A stretch of DNA of 64,000 nucleotides from Nitrospira sp. (GCA_016788885.1 JAEURX010000052.1:224288-288287), one strand, 5' to 3'; positions 1-9,125 are shown, counted from the first letter of the stretch. A program made the numbers and translations. Notes: generated by a model from the sequence alone, not told the origin.

Positions 1-453
1 GCAGTCATCGAAAGTCGCATTGGCTGGAACTTTCCGGAGGAGTCGTTCGAAGTCTATGTCGGCGAGACCGGCACGCACATTGATGGGTATGCGTTGGTCC
101 AAAACACGATCGGCAAACACAAACCCATGACGTATATGGTTGGCGTAGACGCGCAAGGCCTGGTCTCCAATGTCGAATTACTCGTTTTTCGCGAGGCGCG
201 CGGCAGTGAGGTACGCACCAAACGGTTTAACGTCCAGTATGAAGGCAAATCCGTACTCGATCCGGTCCGAATCAACAAAGACATTATCAACATCAGCGGC
301 GCCACGATGTCTGTCCGCTCTATGACCGCAGGCATTAAACGAGTGTTGGTGTTGGTGGACGAGTTCTACCTGAAACCGCAAGGGCTTGGCAGCGACACGG
401 TGACTGCCCAAAAGACCGAGAAGGGTTTCTTTAAGTCGATTTTCGGGAACTGA
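1..453 (+). CDS. FMN-binding domain protein, C-terminal part (5' end outside window)
   Basis: The frame is open from the first base and stops at 451-453, so about 150 C-terminal residues are visible. They resemble the FMN_bind domain of NqrC/RnfG-type flavoproteins. The motif ISGATMSVRSM near the end matches the SGAT flavinylation motif, where the Thr carries covalent FMN in known members. The C-terminus is a short polar tail ending KSIFGN. The next gene, a His-rich membrane protein, starts 12 bp later, so the two are probably co-transcribed and may form a small membrane electron-transfer unit. The family is reasonably clear; the specific partner and any signal peptide lie outside the window. 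Confidence 0.7.
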   Translation, partial: AVIESRIGWNFPEESFEVYVGETGTHIDGYALVQNTIGKHKPMTYMVGVDAQGLVSNVELLVFREARGSEVRTKRFNVQYEGKSVLDPVRINKDIINISGATMSVRSMTAGIKRVLVLVDEFYLKPQGLGSDTVTAQKTEKGFFKSIFGN

Positions 454-464
454 TTCCAGCAGAC

Positions 465-983
465 ATGCGCAATTTCAACACCCGGTTTCGCCTCCGCGAT
501 TCGGATCGTCACATCAGGCTGGTCTACACATTCTTTCTCTTGTTGATGCTCGCCGGCTTTACGTTTTCATTTTTCTGGGCACACAGTATGACAGGCTTGT
601 CCCCGCAGGGAATTGCTGACCATTACCGTGGGTCCAACGCAACATTCGGCGAACCGATGTCTTTCCGTGAACTGGCTGAAATTACCCACTTCCACCTATT
701 CACGATGCCCGTTGTGTTTATGATCCTCGTTCATGTCCTCTACTTAACGAACGCCAGCAACCGACTGAAAATTGTCACGACTTGGGTTTCCTTCGGAGGG
801 GTTATCCTGGACCTCATATCCCCGTGGTTGATCAGTTATGTTTCTCCTGCCTTCGTATTGACTATGCTGACAGGCGATACGTTTATGACGGCAGGATTCT
901 TGGTCATGTTTGTTATCCCGCTCCATGAAATGTGGATTCTGAAACAACCGTTGATGGCAGGCAAACGTGGGGAGCACGGATGA
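465..983 (+). CDS. Four-helix integral membrane protein, possible haem-binding redox partner
   Basis: A 172-residue protein with four hydrophobic segments at about residues 20-40, 75-95, 103-125 and 128-150. Histidines sit near helix ends in HFHLF, ILVHVLY and IPLHEMW, a layout compatible with b-type haem ligation, though no named family motif is seen. It follows the FMN-binding gene by 12 bp, which suggests a membrane electron-transfer pair: inference from neighbours and topology only. The start ATG was chosen because it is the first one after the upstream stop and precedes a basic N-terminus. The function is otherwise unknown. Confidence 0.6.
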   Translation: MRNFNTRFRLRDSDRHIRLVYTFFLLLMLAGFTFSFFWAHSMTGLSPQGIADHYRGSNATFGEPMSFRELAEITHFHLFTMPVVFMILVHVLYLTNASNRLKIVTTWVSFGGVILDLISPWLISYVSPAFVLTMLTGDTFMTAGFLVMFVIPLHEMWILKQPLMAGKRGEHG

Positions 984-1036
984 CTTAGCATCGCACACCT
1001 GCTACGCGCGTTACGTGCGGCCCGAGGTATTCAGCC

Positions 1037-1073
1037 CAGAGCCCAAGATCATTCCACATGGTCTTGGGCTCTG
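1037..1073 (+). terminator. Hairpin terminator after the membrane-protein gene
   Basis: A perfect 12-bp inverted repeat (arms 1037-1048 and 1062-1073, CAGAGCCCAAGA and its complement) with a 13-base loop is followed by ACATTTT. The T run is short, so termination may be partial. The structure ends just before the Shine-Dalgarno sequence of the next gene. Confidence 0.55.
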
Positions 1074-1091
1074 ACATTTTGGAGGACTCTC

Positions 1092-1835
1092 ATGCACCGT
1101 TCGACCCTACCGATACCTACCATGACTCGGTCTCATCAAGGCCTCAGTCGCCAACTCTCAGCCCTGAATGCCCTACAACTTCCCCATGAGTCGCTCGAGG
1201 CCGTCCGGGTACTGCAACTCCGGCGTCTGGCACGACAGATTGAAACCGTCGTTCCTGGACACTTCGGGCACGGAGAGCGCACGGCGCATTACGCGCTGTT
1301 GTTGGCCGAGCGCCTCGGACTGACCAAGGAACAGCGCCTCGAATTACACTATGCGGCATTGCTGCATGACATCGGACTCTTGATGATGCCGGAACACCTG
1401 CTCGGCACAACAGCCCCCCATACGCTGAACGACTATGCCTTGATCCAAAGCCATCCCCGGGAAGGTGCCGCCCTCCTGAGTCCCTATCCATTCCTCCAAG
1501 AGCCGGCACGACTGATCGCCCATCATCATGAGCGTTGGGATGGGGCTGGATATCCCTATGGACTTCGCGGCGTCTATATTCCTGCCGGCTCCAGAATACT
1601 TGCACTTGCAGACGTGTTCGATACTATCGCCTCGCGCTCAACCTCATGGCAAACGGCCCTCCGCGCCTTACACGCCTCTGCAGGCTCCCAATTTGACCCC
1701 GAGCTCTGTGCCACCTTTTGCAACGTATTGTACGACCAGGCTCGTCGCCCGCAGTCTGACGAAAGAGAATCCTCCAATCCAGCACCTGGACTGGCCTCAG
1801 ATGCACCATTACCCACCCACAGCGATCTGAAATAA
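1092..1835 (+). CDS. HD-GYP domain protein, probable cyclic-di-GMP phosphodiesterase
   Basis: 247 residues without a receiver or membrane domain. The HD metal pair lies in LLHDIG (about H92-D93), and the HD-GYP signature HHE..DG.GYP is complete at about 145-155. HD-GYP proteins hydrolyse cyclic di-GMP. In most members HDIG is followed by a metal-site Lys; here the sequence is HDIGLL, so activity is not assured. The start has a good GGAGG seven bases upstream. The last 40 residues are low-complexity and polar. An AraC-type regulator gene follows 28 bp downstream and may be in the same transcript. Confidence 0.75.
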   Translation: MHRSTLPIPTMTRSHQGLSRQLSALNALQLPHESLEAVRVLQLRRLARQIETVVPGHFGHGERTAHYALLLAERLGLTKEQRLELHYAALLHDIGLLMMPEHLLGTTAPHTLNDYALIQSHPREGAALLSPYPFLQEPARLIAHHHERWDGAGYPYGLRGVYIPAGSRILALADVFDTIASRSTSWQTALRALHASAGSQFDPELCATFCNVLYDQARRPQSDERESSNPAPGLASDAPLPTHSDLK

Positions 1836-1863
1836 TCAGCGCGCACGAGAAAGGAGATGTCAC

Positions 1864-2439
1864 ATGTCGGCCAAACCCTCCCACCTGCCGTTTTCCATTG
1901 ACCGTCTGCACACTCTCGCTTCAGAGCTCCGAAGCCAGTCGCCCGAATGGGCCGATCGATTGGAACACGTCAAAACGGAGCATGAACTGCGTAACCTGGT
2001 CTGTGAGCTATTCAACCTTTCCCACACGCTCATCTCCCACGAAGAATCTCCGCCCACCGTCCACACGCTTCCCACACGCATTGCCGCATTCATCCGGGAC
2101 AATCTCCACCAGGGAATGAGTCTCAAGGTGCTGGCGAACTTCCTAGGCTACTCAGAGAAGTACTGTTCCGATTTGTTTGCGCGGATTATGGGTGAGCCTT
2201 TTTCGACCTACCTGCGTCGATACAGAGTCGAGCGCGGCAGCACGTTGCTTCGAAGCAGCGGTCAGACGCTGGCCGAGATTGCGGCAAGCTTGGGATTCAG
2301 CGATCAATTCGCCTTTAGCCATTTCTTCAAACGAGCGACTGGCCAGTCCCCGCTGGAGTTACGGATGCTCCACATCCGGCGGCACGCACGCCAAGAGCAT
2401 CGCTCGCTCCGATACTCGCCCTCCAATAACTCCGCATAG
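1864..2439 (+). CDS. AraC-family transcriptional regulator
   Basis: 191 residues. The C-terminal half (about 75-175) is a two-helix-turn-helix AraC domain: the first HTH includes MSLKVLANFLGYSEKYCSDL and the second LAEIAASLGFSDQFAFSHFF, followed by the family's FK..G.SP.E.R signature. The N-terminal 70 residues match no ligand-binding fold I recognise. AAGGAGA precedes the ATG at a good distance. It lies directly after the HD-GYP gene, so it may belong to a cyclic-di-GMP-linked response; the target genes are unknown. Confidence 0.8.
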   Translation: MSAKPSHLPFSIDRLHTLASELRSQSPEWADRLEHVKTEHELRNLVCELFNLSHTLISHEESPPTVHTLPTRIAAFIRDNLHQGMSLKVLANFLGYSEKYCSDLFARIMGEPFSTYLRRYRVERGSTLLRSSGQTLAEIAASLGFSDQFAFSHFFKRATGQSPLELRMLHIRRHARQEHRSLRYSPSNNSA

Positions 2440-2648
2440 CTCGTACCAGAGCATAGGCGATTAGAACCGTTCACAAGCCGAGAGTCACAAACGGGCATGC
2501 CGCTTTCACATTTCGAAATATCGGAGAGAAGCAGCGCGTGCGTGCGCTGAACGTTGGAAAGAATTGACACGAGCAAACCGGGAGGGAGGGAGGCCGGTCG
2601 ACACTTCCCGTTCGAGAAATGCCGACCGGCGTTCATGACACGTCTAGC
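2440..2648. other. Non-coding gap between convergent araC-type and bfr genes
   Basis: No convincing gene is visible. The gap holds a perfect 8-bp inverted repeat (GCCGGTCG at 2593-2600 and its complement at 2623-2630) close to the end of the minus-strand bacterioferritin gene. No T run follows on either strand, so it is at best a weak terminator or a 3'-end stabilising hairpin. Confidence 0.4.
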
Positions 2649-3128
2649 CTATGACTTGGCAGAACTGATCTGTTCAGCCAAGTACCGCTCCAGCCCCACC
2701 TGCGAGATCGTCCGGAGCTGGGTCTCAAACCACTCGATATGCTCCTCTGTATCGACGATCATTTCCTCGAGCCGATGTCGCGTGGTGAAATCCCCGACCT
2801 TGACACAATGCGCGATCCCGCCTCGCAACACATCCGCATCCTCACGCTCAAACGTAAGGTCAGCTTCAAGCAACTCCGTCACCTTCTTGCCCGCGACTAC
2901 AGCATCCAAGCGGTCCATCTCAGGCGCTCCGCCCAAATAGAGAATATGATCGATTAGACCGGAAGAGTGACTCACTTCCTCCTGAGCCAAGTGGCTAAAA
3001 TGCTCGTGGAGCCGACCATACCCCCAGTGCTTGCAGAGAGCCGCGTGCACTAGATACTGATGCACCGCCGTCAGCTCACTGACCAAGACCTTATTCAAAA
3101 TATCGAGGACTCCCTCTTTCGCTTTCAT
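2649..3128 (-). CDS. bfr: Bacterioferritin, ferroxidase-type subunit lacking the haem Met
   Basis: 159 residues, full-length for bacterioferritin. In E. coli Bfr numbering the ferroxidase ligands E18, E51, H54, E94 and H130 are present. E127 is Thr, with Glu at 128. The haem ligand Met52 is Val, so this subunit should not bind haem by itself. The start at 3128 has GGGGGAAGG just upstream; a longer start at 3146 lacks a good site. It follows a second bacterioferritin gene by 35 bp on the same strand. The two sets of losses are complementary, which suggests a mixed 24-mer that stores iron in the cytoplasm. Confidence 0.9.
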   Translation of the reverse strand: MKAKEGVLDILNKVLVSELTAVHQYLVHAALCKHWGYGRLHEHFSHLAQEEVSHSSGLIDHILYLGGAPEMDRLDAVVAGKKVTELLEADLTFEREDADVLRGGIAHCVKVGDFTTRHRLEEMIVDTEEHIEWFETQLRTISQVGLERYLAEQISSAKS

Positions 3129-3163
3129 GCCTTCCCCCATCACCACGCCGATTCGGCGCTACG

Positions 3164-3640
3164 TTAGCTATCCTTCTTGATCTGCTCAGCAAGATAATTC
3201 TCGACACCGATCTGCTTGACAGTTTCCATCTGCGTTTCAATCCAATCGATGTGGGCATCCACATCTTTGGCCATTTCCTCAAGCATATGTCTCGTCGTAA
3301 AATCACTCACCTTCGCACAATGAGCGACCCCCTCACTCAATAGCACCAGCATTTCCTGTTCGGCTTTGAGATCAAGCTTCAACTGCTCGGGGACAGTCTC
3401 CCCAATGTGCACGGTATTCATCCGCTGCACATTGGGCACCCCTTCCAGATACAGAATGTGACTGATCAGCTCGTCGGCGTCCTTCATCTCATCAATACTG
3501 CGCTCTCTCACCTTGTGGTGAAGTCGTTCATAGCCCCAATTCGCACACATCTTCGCATGCACGAAATACTGGTTGATCGCCGTGAGGTCTGCCGTCAACA
3601 CTTTATTCAGCAGCTCGATGACCCCCTGTTTCGCTTTCAT
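3164..3640 (-). CDS. bfr: Bacterioferritin, haem-binding-type subunit with degraded ferroxidase site
   Basis: 158 residues starting MKAKQGV. In E. coli Bfr numbering Met52, the haem ligand at the subunit dimer interface, is present (IDEMKDAD). Three ferroxidase residues are replaced: E18 by Asp, H54 by Asp and E127 by Val; E51, E94 and H130 remain. The family stores iron as a ferric mineral in a 24-subunit shell. This copy probably contributes haem and shell structure while the downstream paralogue provides oxidation. A good GGAGGGA Shine-Dalgarno lies upstream of the ATG. It is the first gene of the pair. Confidence 0.9.
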   Translation of the reverse strand: MKAKQGVIELLNKVLTADLTAINQYFVHAKMCANWGYERLHHKVRERSIDEMKDADELISHILYLEGVPNVQRMNTVHIGETVPEQLKLDLKAEQEMLVLLSEGVAHCAKVSDFTTRHMLEEMAKDVDAHIDWIETQMETVKQIGVENYLAEQIKKDS

Positions 3641-3728
3641 ATGTCCCTCCCTCCGGCCGTGAGAGCCTCCTCAATCCTGATTCTGATGGACCCTGTCGCT
3701 CCATCCACGCTGACCTTATTGTATACCT

Positions 3729-3757
3729 TACTTAGAGATTCTCGAAAGCCTTGTCAA
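3729..3757 (-). promoter_or_regulatory. Possible promoter of the bacterioferritin pair
   Basis: On the minus strand TTGACA (3757-3752) is followed after 17 bp by TAAGTA (3734-3729); an alternative -10, TATACA, lies slightly downstream. It is about 90 bp before the first bfr start. No Fur-like or PerR-like box could be made out with confidence. Confidence 0.4.
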
Positions 3758-3938
3758 CCAGAGAGATACGTAGTTTTGAGGGCGGTTCTCAACATCGTCG
3801 AGAACGCTTCTCATTCCTTTCATCAGATTCTTACGGCGAATGGACCATAGAGGAAAATCACGGAGCGGGTTGACGCGATGGGATCGAAGAAAGCAGGAGT
3901 GATTCGACATACGAAGCCAGGACGACCGGCAAGCGCGG

Positions 3939-6275
3939 TTATCCCGCTTCGCGATACCCGCACTCTTCGTTGCGACACTGCACGGATCGGCCGGCCTGCT
4001 TGCTGACCTTTTCAATGAGAAAGGGGGCATTGCACGTGGGGCAGGGCTTATTGATGGGACGATCCCAGAGCGCGAACTCACATTCCGGGTAACGGCCACA
4101 GGAATAAAAGTTTCGTCCTTTTTTCGTGCGCTTCTGAACGAGATCTCCACCGCAACCTGGCTGAGGACACTTCACTCCGAGTGCGATCGCTTTAGTGGTC
4201 TTGCATTCCGGATAGGCGGAACAGGCGAGGAACTTGCCGAAGCGCCCGGATTTGACGACCATGGGACTCGAGCACTTTTCACATTTTTCGTCTGTCGTTT
4301 CTTCCAACTTAGGAACGATCTTGATGGTTCCATCCGGCAGTCGTTCAAAATTTTGCGTGTTCTTGCAGGGAGGATCTTCTTTGTACGCAGGACAAGCGAG
4401 AAACTTGCCGTTCCTTCCCCACTTGATCTCCATCATGCGGCCGCACTTTTCGCACGGTAGGTTCGTCGGGGGCTCAACGATGTCCTTCGGTCCGGGAATA
4501 CTCTGCGCCAGCTCCATTTCTTTCACGAACGGCGTATAGAATTCCCGCACCGCCGAAACCCAGGGCTTCGTACCCTCCTCAACCTCGTCGAGCTGCTCCT
4601 CCATATGAGACGTGAAGTCGGTATCGAGGAGGTCCGGAAATCCCTTCAACAAAAAGTCATTCACCGTCCGCCCGGTTTCAGTCGGCAGAAACCGTCCCTC
4701 CAGTTTCTCAACATACTTCCGGTCCTGAATCGTCGAGATAATCGCGGCATAAGTCGACGGACGTCCAATGCCCTTCTCCTCCAGTTCACGGATCAACAGC
4801 GCCTCGTTGTATCGCGGGGGCGGCTGCGTAAAGTGCTGCTTGGATACCAACCCCGGCACTGTGTGGCCCTCCTGGGTCACGAGCTGCAAGGACTCCCCTT
4901 CACTCAGCGCAGGTAGTTGGCGATCTGATTCCTCTTCGCCTTCCTGCTCATTCTTGGGCTTCTGTGACGGGAGGACCGCATCGGTTCCCTCGAGATACAC
5001 CGCCGTATGCCCGGGGAACTTCACGACTGTCCCGGTCGTGCGAAACACATAGCGATCGGAGGTTCCAACAGGCGTCGAATCCACCCGGGTGACGTCCAAA
5101 ATGGCAGGCACCATCTGCGACGCGATAAAGCGATTCCAAATCAGCTTATACAGGTTGTATTGATCGTGCTCCAGATACTGCTTGATGGATTCAGGGTCGC
5201 GAGCCGCGACGGTTGGGCGGATCGCTTCATGAGCTTCTTGCGCAGCTTTTTGCGTCTTGTAGACATTAGGCGAAGCCGGGAGATACTCCACTCCGAACCG
5301 CTCACGAATCACCGTCCTGGCCTCCTCGGTCGCCTCCTGCGAGATTCTCGGGGAGTCCGTGCGCATATAGGTGATGAGTCCGGCCGGACCTTCTGCGCCG
5401 ATTTCCACCCCTTCATATAACTGCTGTGCCAGCGTCATGGTCTTCTTGGGTGTGAAATGCAGTTTCCTGGCGGCTTCCTGCTGAAGCCGGCTGGTAATGA
5501 ACGGAGCCACGGGGTTCCGCTTCTTTTCCTTCCGCTCGATTGAGTGAACGACGAAGCCTTTCCCCTGGACGGCTTGGAGAATATGCTCAGCATGCTCCTG
5601 GGTACCGATATCCGCGTCCTGGCCATTGATGGAGTGTAATTTCGCTTCGAAGGCTGGGGGATTGACTCCGCTCAACAGCGCCACGATAGACCAGTATTCC
5701 TCTGCCCGGAACGCTTCGCGTTCCTTCTCCCGGTCGCAGATGAGCCGCACGGCCACCGACTGGACGCGCCCCATGCTGAGACCGCGACGCACCTTTTTCC
5801 ACAACAACTGACTCCCTTGATACCCGACAATGCGATCGAGCACCCGGCGGGCCTGTTGCGCCTGCACCAGTTTAATATCGATTTCGCCCGGCGACTTCAG
5901 CGCCCGCTTGATCGCTGACTCCGTGATCTCGTTGAACAAGACGCGAAAGACTTTGCCGTCTTTTTTCTTCCCCTTGCCGTGTAATTCCTGAGCAATATGC
6001 CAGGCAATGGCTTCCCCTTCTCGATCAGGGTCCGGCGCAAGAAACACCGTGTCCACTTCCTGAGCCTTTTTCTTGATATCCGCGAGAACCTTGGACTTCC
6101 CCTTGATCGTGACGTACTGGGGCTCAAAATCGTTCTCGAGATCGACTCCCAACTTGCTGGTGGGCAGATCTTTGACGTGTCCGACGGATGCCATCACGGA
6201 GTAGCCGCGGCCAAGATATTTGGTGATCGTACGCGCTTTGGTCGGCGACTCAACAATGATCAGAGATTTGGCCAT
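3939..6275 (-). CDS. topA: DNA topoisomerase I
   Basis: 778 residues. Type IA topoisomerase relaxes negative supercoils through a 5'-phosphotyrosine intermediate. The N-terminal TOPRIM domain begins with LIIVESPTKARTI and has the acidic DPDREGEAIAWH motif near residue 100. The catalytic Tyr lies in GLITYMRTDS at about residue 300. The C-terminus holds four C4 zinc-ribbon modules (for example CEKCGRMMEI, CEKCSSPMVV, CPQPGCGGDL and CPTCNAPFL), each a single-strand-binding element. The stop is followed by about 300 bp without genes. dprA lies upstream on the same strand, but topA has its own promoter. Confidence 0.97.
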   Translation of the reverse strand: MAKSLIIVESPTKARTITKYLGRGYSVMASVGHVKDLPTSKLGVDLENDFEPQYVTIKGKSKVLADIKKKAQEVDTVFLAPDPDREGEAIAWHIAQELHGKGKKKDGKVFRVLFNEITESAIKRALKSPGEIDIKLVQAQQARRVLDRIVGYQGSQLLWKKVRRGLSMGRVQSVAVRLICDREKEREAFRAEEYWSIVALLSGVNPPAFEAKLHSINGQDADIGTQEHAEHILQAVQGKGFVVHSIERKEKKRNPVAPFITSRLQQEAARKLHFTPKKTMTLAQQLYEGVEIGAEGPAGLITYMRTDSPRISQEATEEARTVIRERFGVEYLPASPNVYKTQKAAQEAHEAIRPTVAARDPESIKQYLEHDQYNLYKLIWNRFIASQMVPAILDVTRVDSTPVGTSDRYVFRTTGTVVKFPGHTAVYLEGTDAVLPSQKPKNEQEGEEESDRQLPALSEGESLQLVTQEGHTVPGLVSKQHFTQPPPRYNEALLIRELEEKGIGRPSTYAAIISTIQDRKYVEKLEGRFLPTETGRTVNDFLLKGFPDLLDTDFTSHMEEQLDEVEEGTKPWVSAVREFYTPFVKEMELAQSIPGPKDIVEPPTNLPCEKCGRMMEIKWGRNGKFLACPAYKEDPPCKNTQNFERLPDGTIKIVPKLEETTDEKCEKCSSPMVVKSGRFGKFLACSAYPECKTTKAIALGVKCPQPGCGGDLVQKRTKKGRNFYSCGRYPECEFALWDRPINKPCPTCNAPFLIEKVSKQAGRSVQCRNEECGYREAG

Positions 6276-6322
6276 GTCGATCCAGGTTCCTCACTACTCA
6301 CTCACGGCAGCCTACCACACCC

Positions 6323-6350
6323 ACTATAACAAATCTCGACGTCTTGTCAG
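6323..6350 (-). promoter_or_regulatory. Probable topA promoter
   Basis: On the minus strand CTGACA (6350-6345), a 16-bp spacer and TATAGT (6328-6323) give a start about 40 bases before the topA ATG. The 16 bases at 6322-6337 around the -10 box are identical to those at the putative promoter of the RDD gene (15291-15306). Confidence 0.6.
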
Positions 6351-6360
6351 CTCTAATCTC

Positions 6361-7500
6361 TCAACGGGTCTCGCTTGAGAGCCGTACATACTCATTGCCG
6401 GGCAATTGCCGAATGCAATTTTTCAATTCCAACGAGAGCAAGAGCGCCGAGACATGAGCGGCAGGCAGTCCGCTTCGCCGAATGACCTCATCGATCGACT
6501 GCGGCAGGACCGACACAGCATCATACACATGCGCCTCGTCCGCGCCTAACTCAAGGCTTCGCCGATTGTGTCCCGCACCCCGCGCACTCAGCTGCTCACG
6601 GAATGGGACATCCAGTTGCGGCAGCAATTCCTCGAGAATATCCTGCGCCGACTCGACCAACCTCGCACCATCCTTGAGCAGACTATTCGGACCTCGGCTA
6701 TTCTCCGCGTTGACAAAGCCCGGCACCGCAAACACTTCGCGCCCCTGCTCGCCGGCCAATCGTGCAGTAATGAGTGACCCGCTCTGCACGGCGGCCTCCG
6801 TCACCACGACACCCAATGACAGTCCGCTGATGATCCGATTGCGGCGGGGAAAGTGATAACTGTGCGGCGCGGCCCCCAACGGCAGTTCGGACAGCACCGC
6901 ACCCTGCTGCGCAATCGACTCGCGCAACTGCCGGTGATCGGCCGGATACGTACGGTCCAGGCCGCAGCCCATCACCGCAACCGTCCGCCCCTGTCCAGAC
7001 AGAGCCCCGCGGTGCGCGGCCGCATCCACTCCGCGAGCTAATCCGCTGACGATCGTAAATCCCAGCGCTGCCAGCTCACACGCCAACGCCTCCGCAAATG
7101 CCCGGCCCGCCGGACTCACTTTCCGCGTCCCGACAATGGCCACGGCGCGCCGGTCGGTCTCCACTAACGTACCTTGAACATAGAGCAACGGTGGCGGGTC
7201 CGGAATCCCCTTCAGCGGCACGGGATACTGTGAGTCCAGATAGGTCAGTACCGTGATCCGTCGCCGCTGCAACTGATCCAACTCACCGTCCAGTTGCTTG
7301 ACTGCCGCTGAAGCAGGCCCACGGCGGATCGCCTCGGCCAGTTGTGGCCGGCATCCGACCTCTTCCAAATCGGCCTGCGTGGCCGAGAATACTGCGTCCG
7401 GAGACCCGAAGGCCTGCACCAGCTTGAGCAGAATCGCGTCTCCCACTCCGGGAATCGCGCGAAGCATCAGCCAGGGTCGGAGAGACTGACTATTCACCAT
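6361..7500 (-). CDS. dprA: DNA-processing protein DprA
   Basis: About 379 residues from the ATG giving MVNSQSL; the frame allows an earlier start at 7536. DprA loads RecA on incoming single-stranded DNA during transformation. An N-terminal helix-hairpin-helix region (LRAIPGVGDAILLKLVQAFG) is followed by the Rossmann DprA domain with VAIVGTRKVSP, the FTIVSGLARGVDAAAH motif, FPRRNRIISGLS and VVTEAAVQSGSLITA. A C-terminal winged-helix segment (about 320-375) matches the DML1-like domain of long DprA proteins. It sits between rng and topA on the same strand. Family assignment is firm; the start is less certain because no strong ribosome-binding site is seen. Confidence 0.93.
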   Translation of the reverse strand: MVNSQSLRPWLMLRAIPGVGDAILLKLVQAFGSPDAVFSATQADLEEVGCRPQLAEAIRRGPASAAVKQLDGELDQLQRRRITVLTYLDSQYPVPLKGIPDPPPLLYVQGTLVETDRRAVAIVGTRKVSPAGRAFAEALACELAALGFTIVSGLARGVDAAAHRGALSGQGRTVAVMGCGLDRTYPADHRQLRESIAQQGAVLSELPLGAAPHSYHFPRRNRIISGLSLGVVVTEAAVQSGSLITARLAGEQGREVFAVPGFVNAENSRGPNSLLKDGARLVESAQDILEELLPQLDVPFREQLSARGAGHNRRSLELGADEAHVYDAVSVLPQSIDEVIRRSGLPAAHVSALLLSLELKNCIRQLPGNEYVRLSSETR

Positions 7501-7613
7501 CGTCCAATCTCTTGTCGCATGACCGGAACGATCCAAGAATCGTTGTGCTGGGGAATGCCGGTGCAGTTGGGGGATGTCCGATCAGAATTGGCCGCGGCAA
7601 GCGATGAGTCGTG

Positions 7614-9125
7614 CTATATCACGACCAAGTCGAACTGCTCCAGGTGCAACCGCTCGTCCGGAGTCACCAGAATCTTGGCGCTATACCGTCGCTCAAGATC
7701 TTCGACTCCTGACTGCTCCTGCTCCTGTAACAGCAAGGCGACAGCGGGATGCGCGCCAACCACCACACGCTGTTGTTCGATTTCATGACCGAGTCGTCGC
7801 ACTTCTCGGAAAATTTCGTACGCTACCGACATGGGAGACTTGGTGTACCCGCGTCCATCGCAGTAGTGACAGGGCTCCGACAGGGACCGGAGCAAATCCT
7901 CCCGCACACGCTCGCGGGAAATTTCAATCAATCCGAGATCTGAGACTCGTGAAATTCTAGTGCGCGCCTTGTCCGACGACATGGCATCCACCAACGCGTG
8001 GTAGACCTTGTCGCGATTCTTCTCGCGTTCCATATCGATGAAATCGACGATGATGATCCCGCCGATCCCTCGCAGCTTGACCTGGTAGGCGATCTCTCGC
8101 GCCGCTTCCAAATTGTTCCGCAGAATGGTTTCTTCTTGATCCCGTTTACCGACGAAGCGACCGGTGTTCACATCAATGACCGTCATGGCTTCGGTGTGAT
8201 CGATGACCAGATAGCCACCGGACTTGAGCCACACTTTTCGACTCATGGCACGGGCAATCTCCTGTTCTACCCCCAAGTAGTCGAAGAGGCTCTCTTCCTT
8301 GTCGTAAAAATGGATGCGTGAGGTTTGTTCGGGAGAGAACCGCTGCACGAAGCCCTTGATCGCGTTGTATTCCTCCCGCGAATCGATCAACAATCGGTCG
8401 ACCCGCCGACCGAACAGATCACGCACCACGCGGAAGCTCAAACTCAAATCGCTATGCAGCAGACTGGGAGCCGGCTGCTGATCACGTTTCGTCAGGATGT
8501 CCTGCCACAAGACATGCAGAAACTCGACGTCGGAGCGCAACTCTTCTTCTTTGACCCCTTCGCTGACCGTCCGGACGATATAGCCGTAACCCGGCCGACG
8601 CGCCCGCTTCATGATCTCTTTCAGGCGCGCCCGCTCTTCATCACGGGGAATCCGCCTGGACACGCCGATATGCTCCACCGTCGGCATAAACACCAGGTAG
8701 CGGCCCGGCAACGACACATACGTCGTCACACGCGACCCCTTTGTCCCGATCGGCCCCTTGGAAATCTGGACCACGACCTCCTGCCCTTCCGACAACAACT
8801 CCTCGATGGGCTTGGAGCTTTGTCGCTTGGGCTTGGGCACCTCAGAATCTTTATTGTCTTCGTCATCACCTTCCACGAGCGTGTCGCCCTGTTCGACATC
8901 CATGGACAGGTCGGACACATGCATGAACGCCGCTTTCTCCAGCCCGATATCGATGAACGCCGCCTGCATACCTGGCAACACTTTGGCTACCCGCCCCTTG
9001 TAAATGTTGCCGACGTAGTCCTGGTCCTTGGCGCGATCACCATACAAATCCGTCACTACGCCGTTGTCCAACACCGCCACACGGGTTTCTTCCCGCGCGA
9101 TACTGATTGCGATCTCCACACCCAT
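7614..9125 (-). CDS. rng: Ribonuclease G / E family endoribonuclease
   Basis: 503 residues, the size of RNase G rather than full RNase E, and without the long unstructured C-terminus that organises degradosomes. An N-terminal S1 domain (DYVGNIYKGRVAKVLPGMQA) precedes the 5'-sensor and DNase-I-like catalytic domains. The metal-binding Asp residues are in VIDVNTGRF and VDFIDM. The zinc-link CHYCDGRGY near residue 428 holds the tetramer in E. coli enzymes. RNase G matures 16S rRNA 5' ends and decays mRNA. It follows the mre/mrd operon on the same strand after a 142-bp gap, as often seen next to mreBCD. Confidence 0.95.
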   Translation of the reverse strand: MGVEIAISIAREETRVAVLDNGVVTDLYGDRAKDQDYVGNIYKGRVAKVLPGMQAAFIDIGLEKAAFMHVSDLSMDVEQGDTLVEGDDEDNKDSEVPKPKRQSSKPIEELLSEGQEVVVQISKGPIGTKGSRVTTYVSLPGRYLVFMPTVEHIGVSRRIPRDEERARLKEIMKRARRPGYGYIVRTVSEGVKEEELRSDVEFLHVLWQDILTKRDQQPAPSLLHSDLSLSFRVVRDLFGRRVDRLLIDSREEYNAIKGFVQRFSPEQTSRIHFYDKEESLFDYLGVEQEIARAMSRKVWLKSGGYLVIDHTEAMTVIDVNTGRFVGKRDQEETILRNNLEAAREIAYQVKLRGIGGIIIVDFIDMEREKNRDKVYHALVDAMSSDKARTRISRVSDLGLIEISRERVREDLLRSLSEPCHYCDGRGYTKSPMSVAYEIFREVRRLGHEIEQQRVVVGAHPAVALLLQEQEQSGVEDLERRYSAKILVTPDERLHLEQFDLVVI

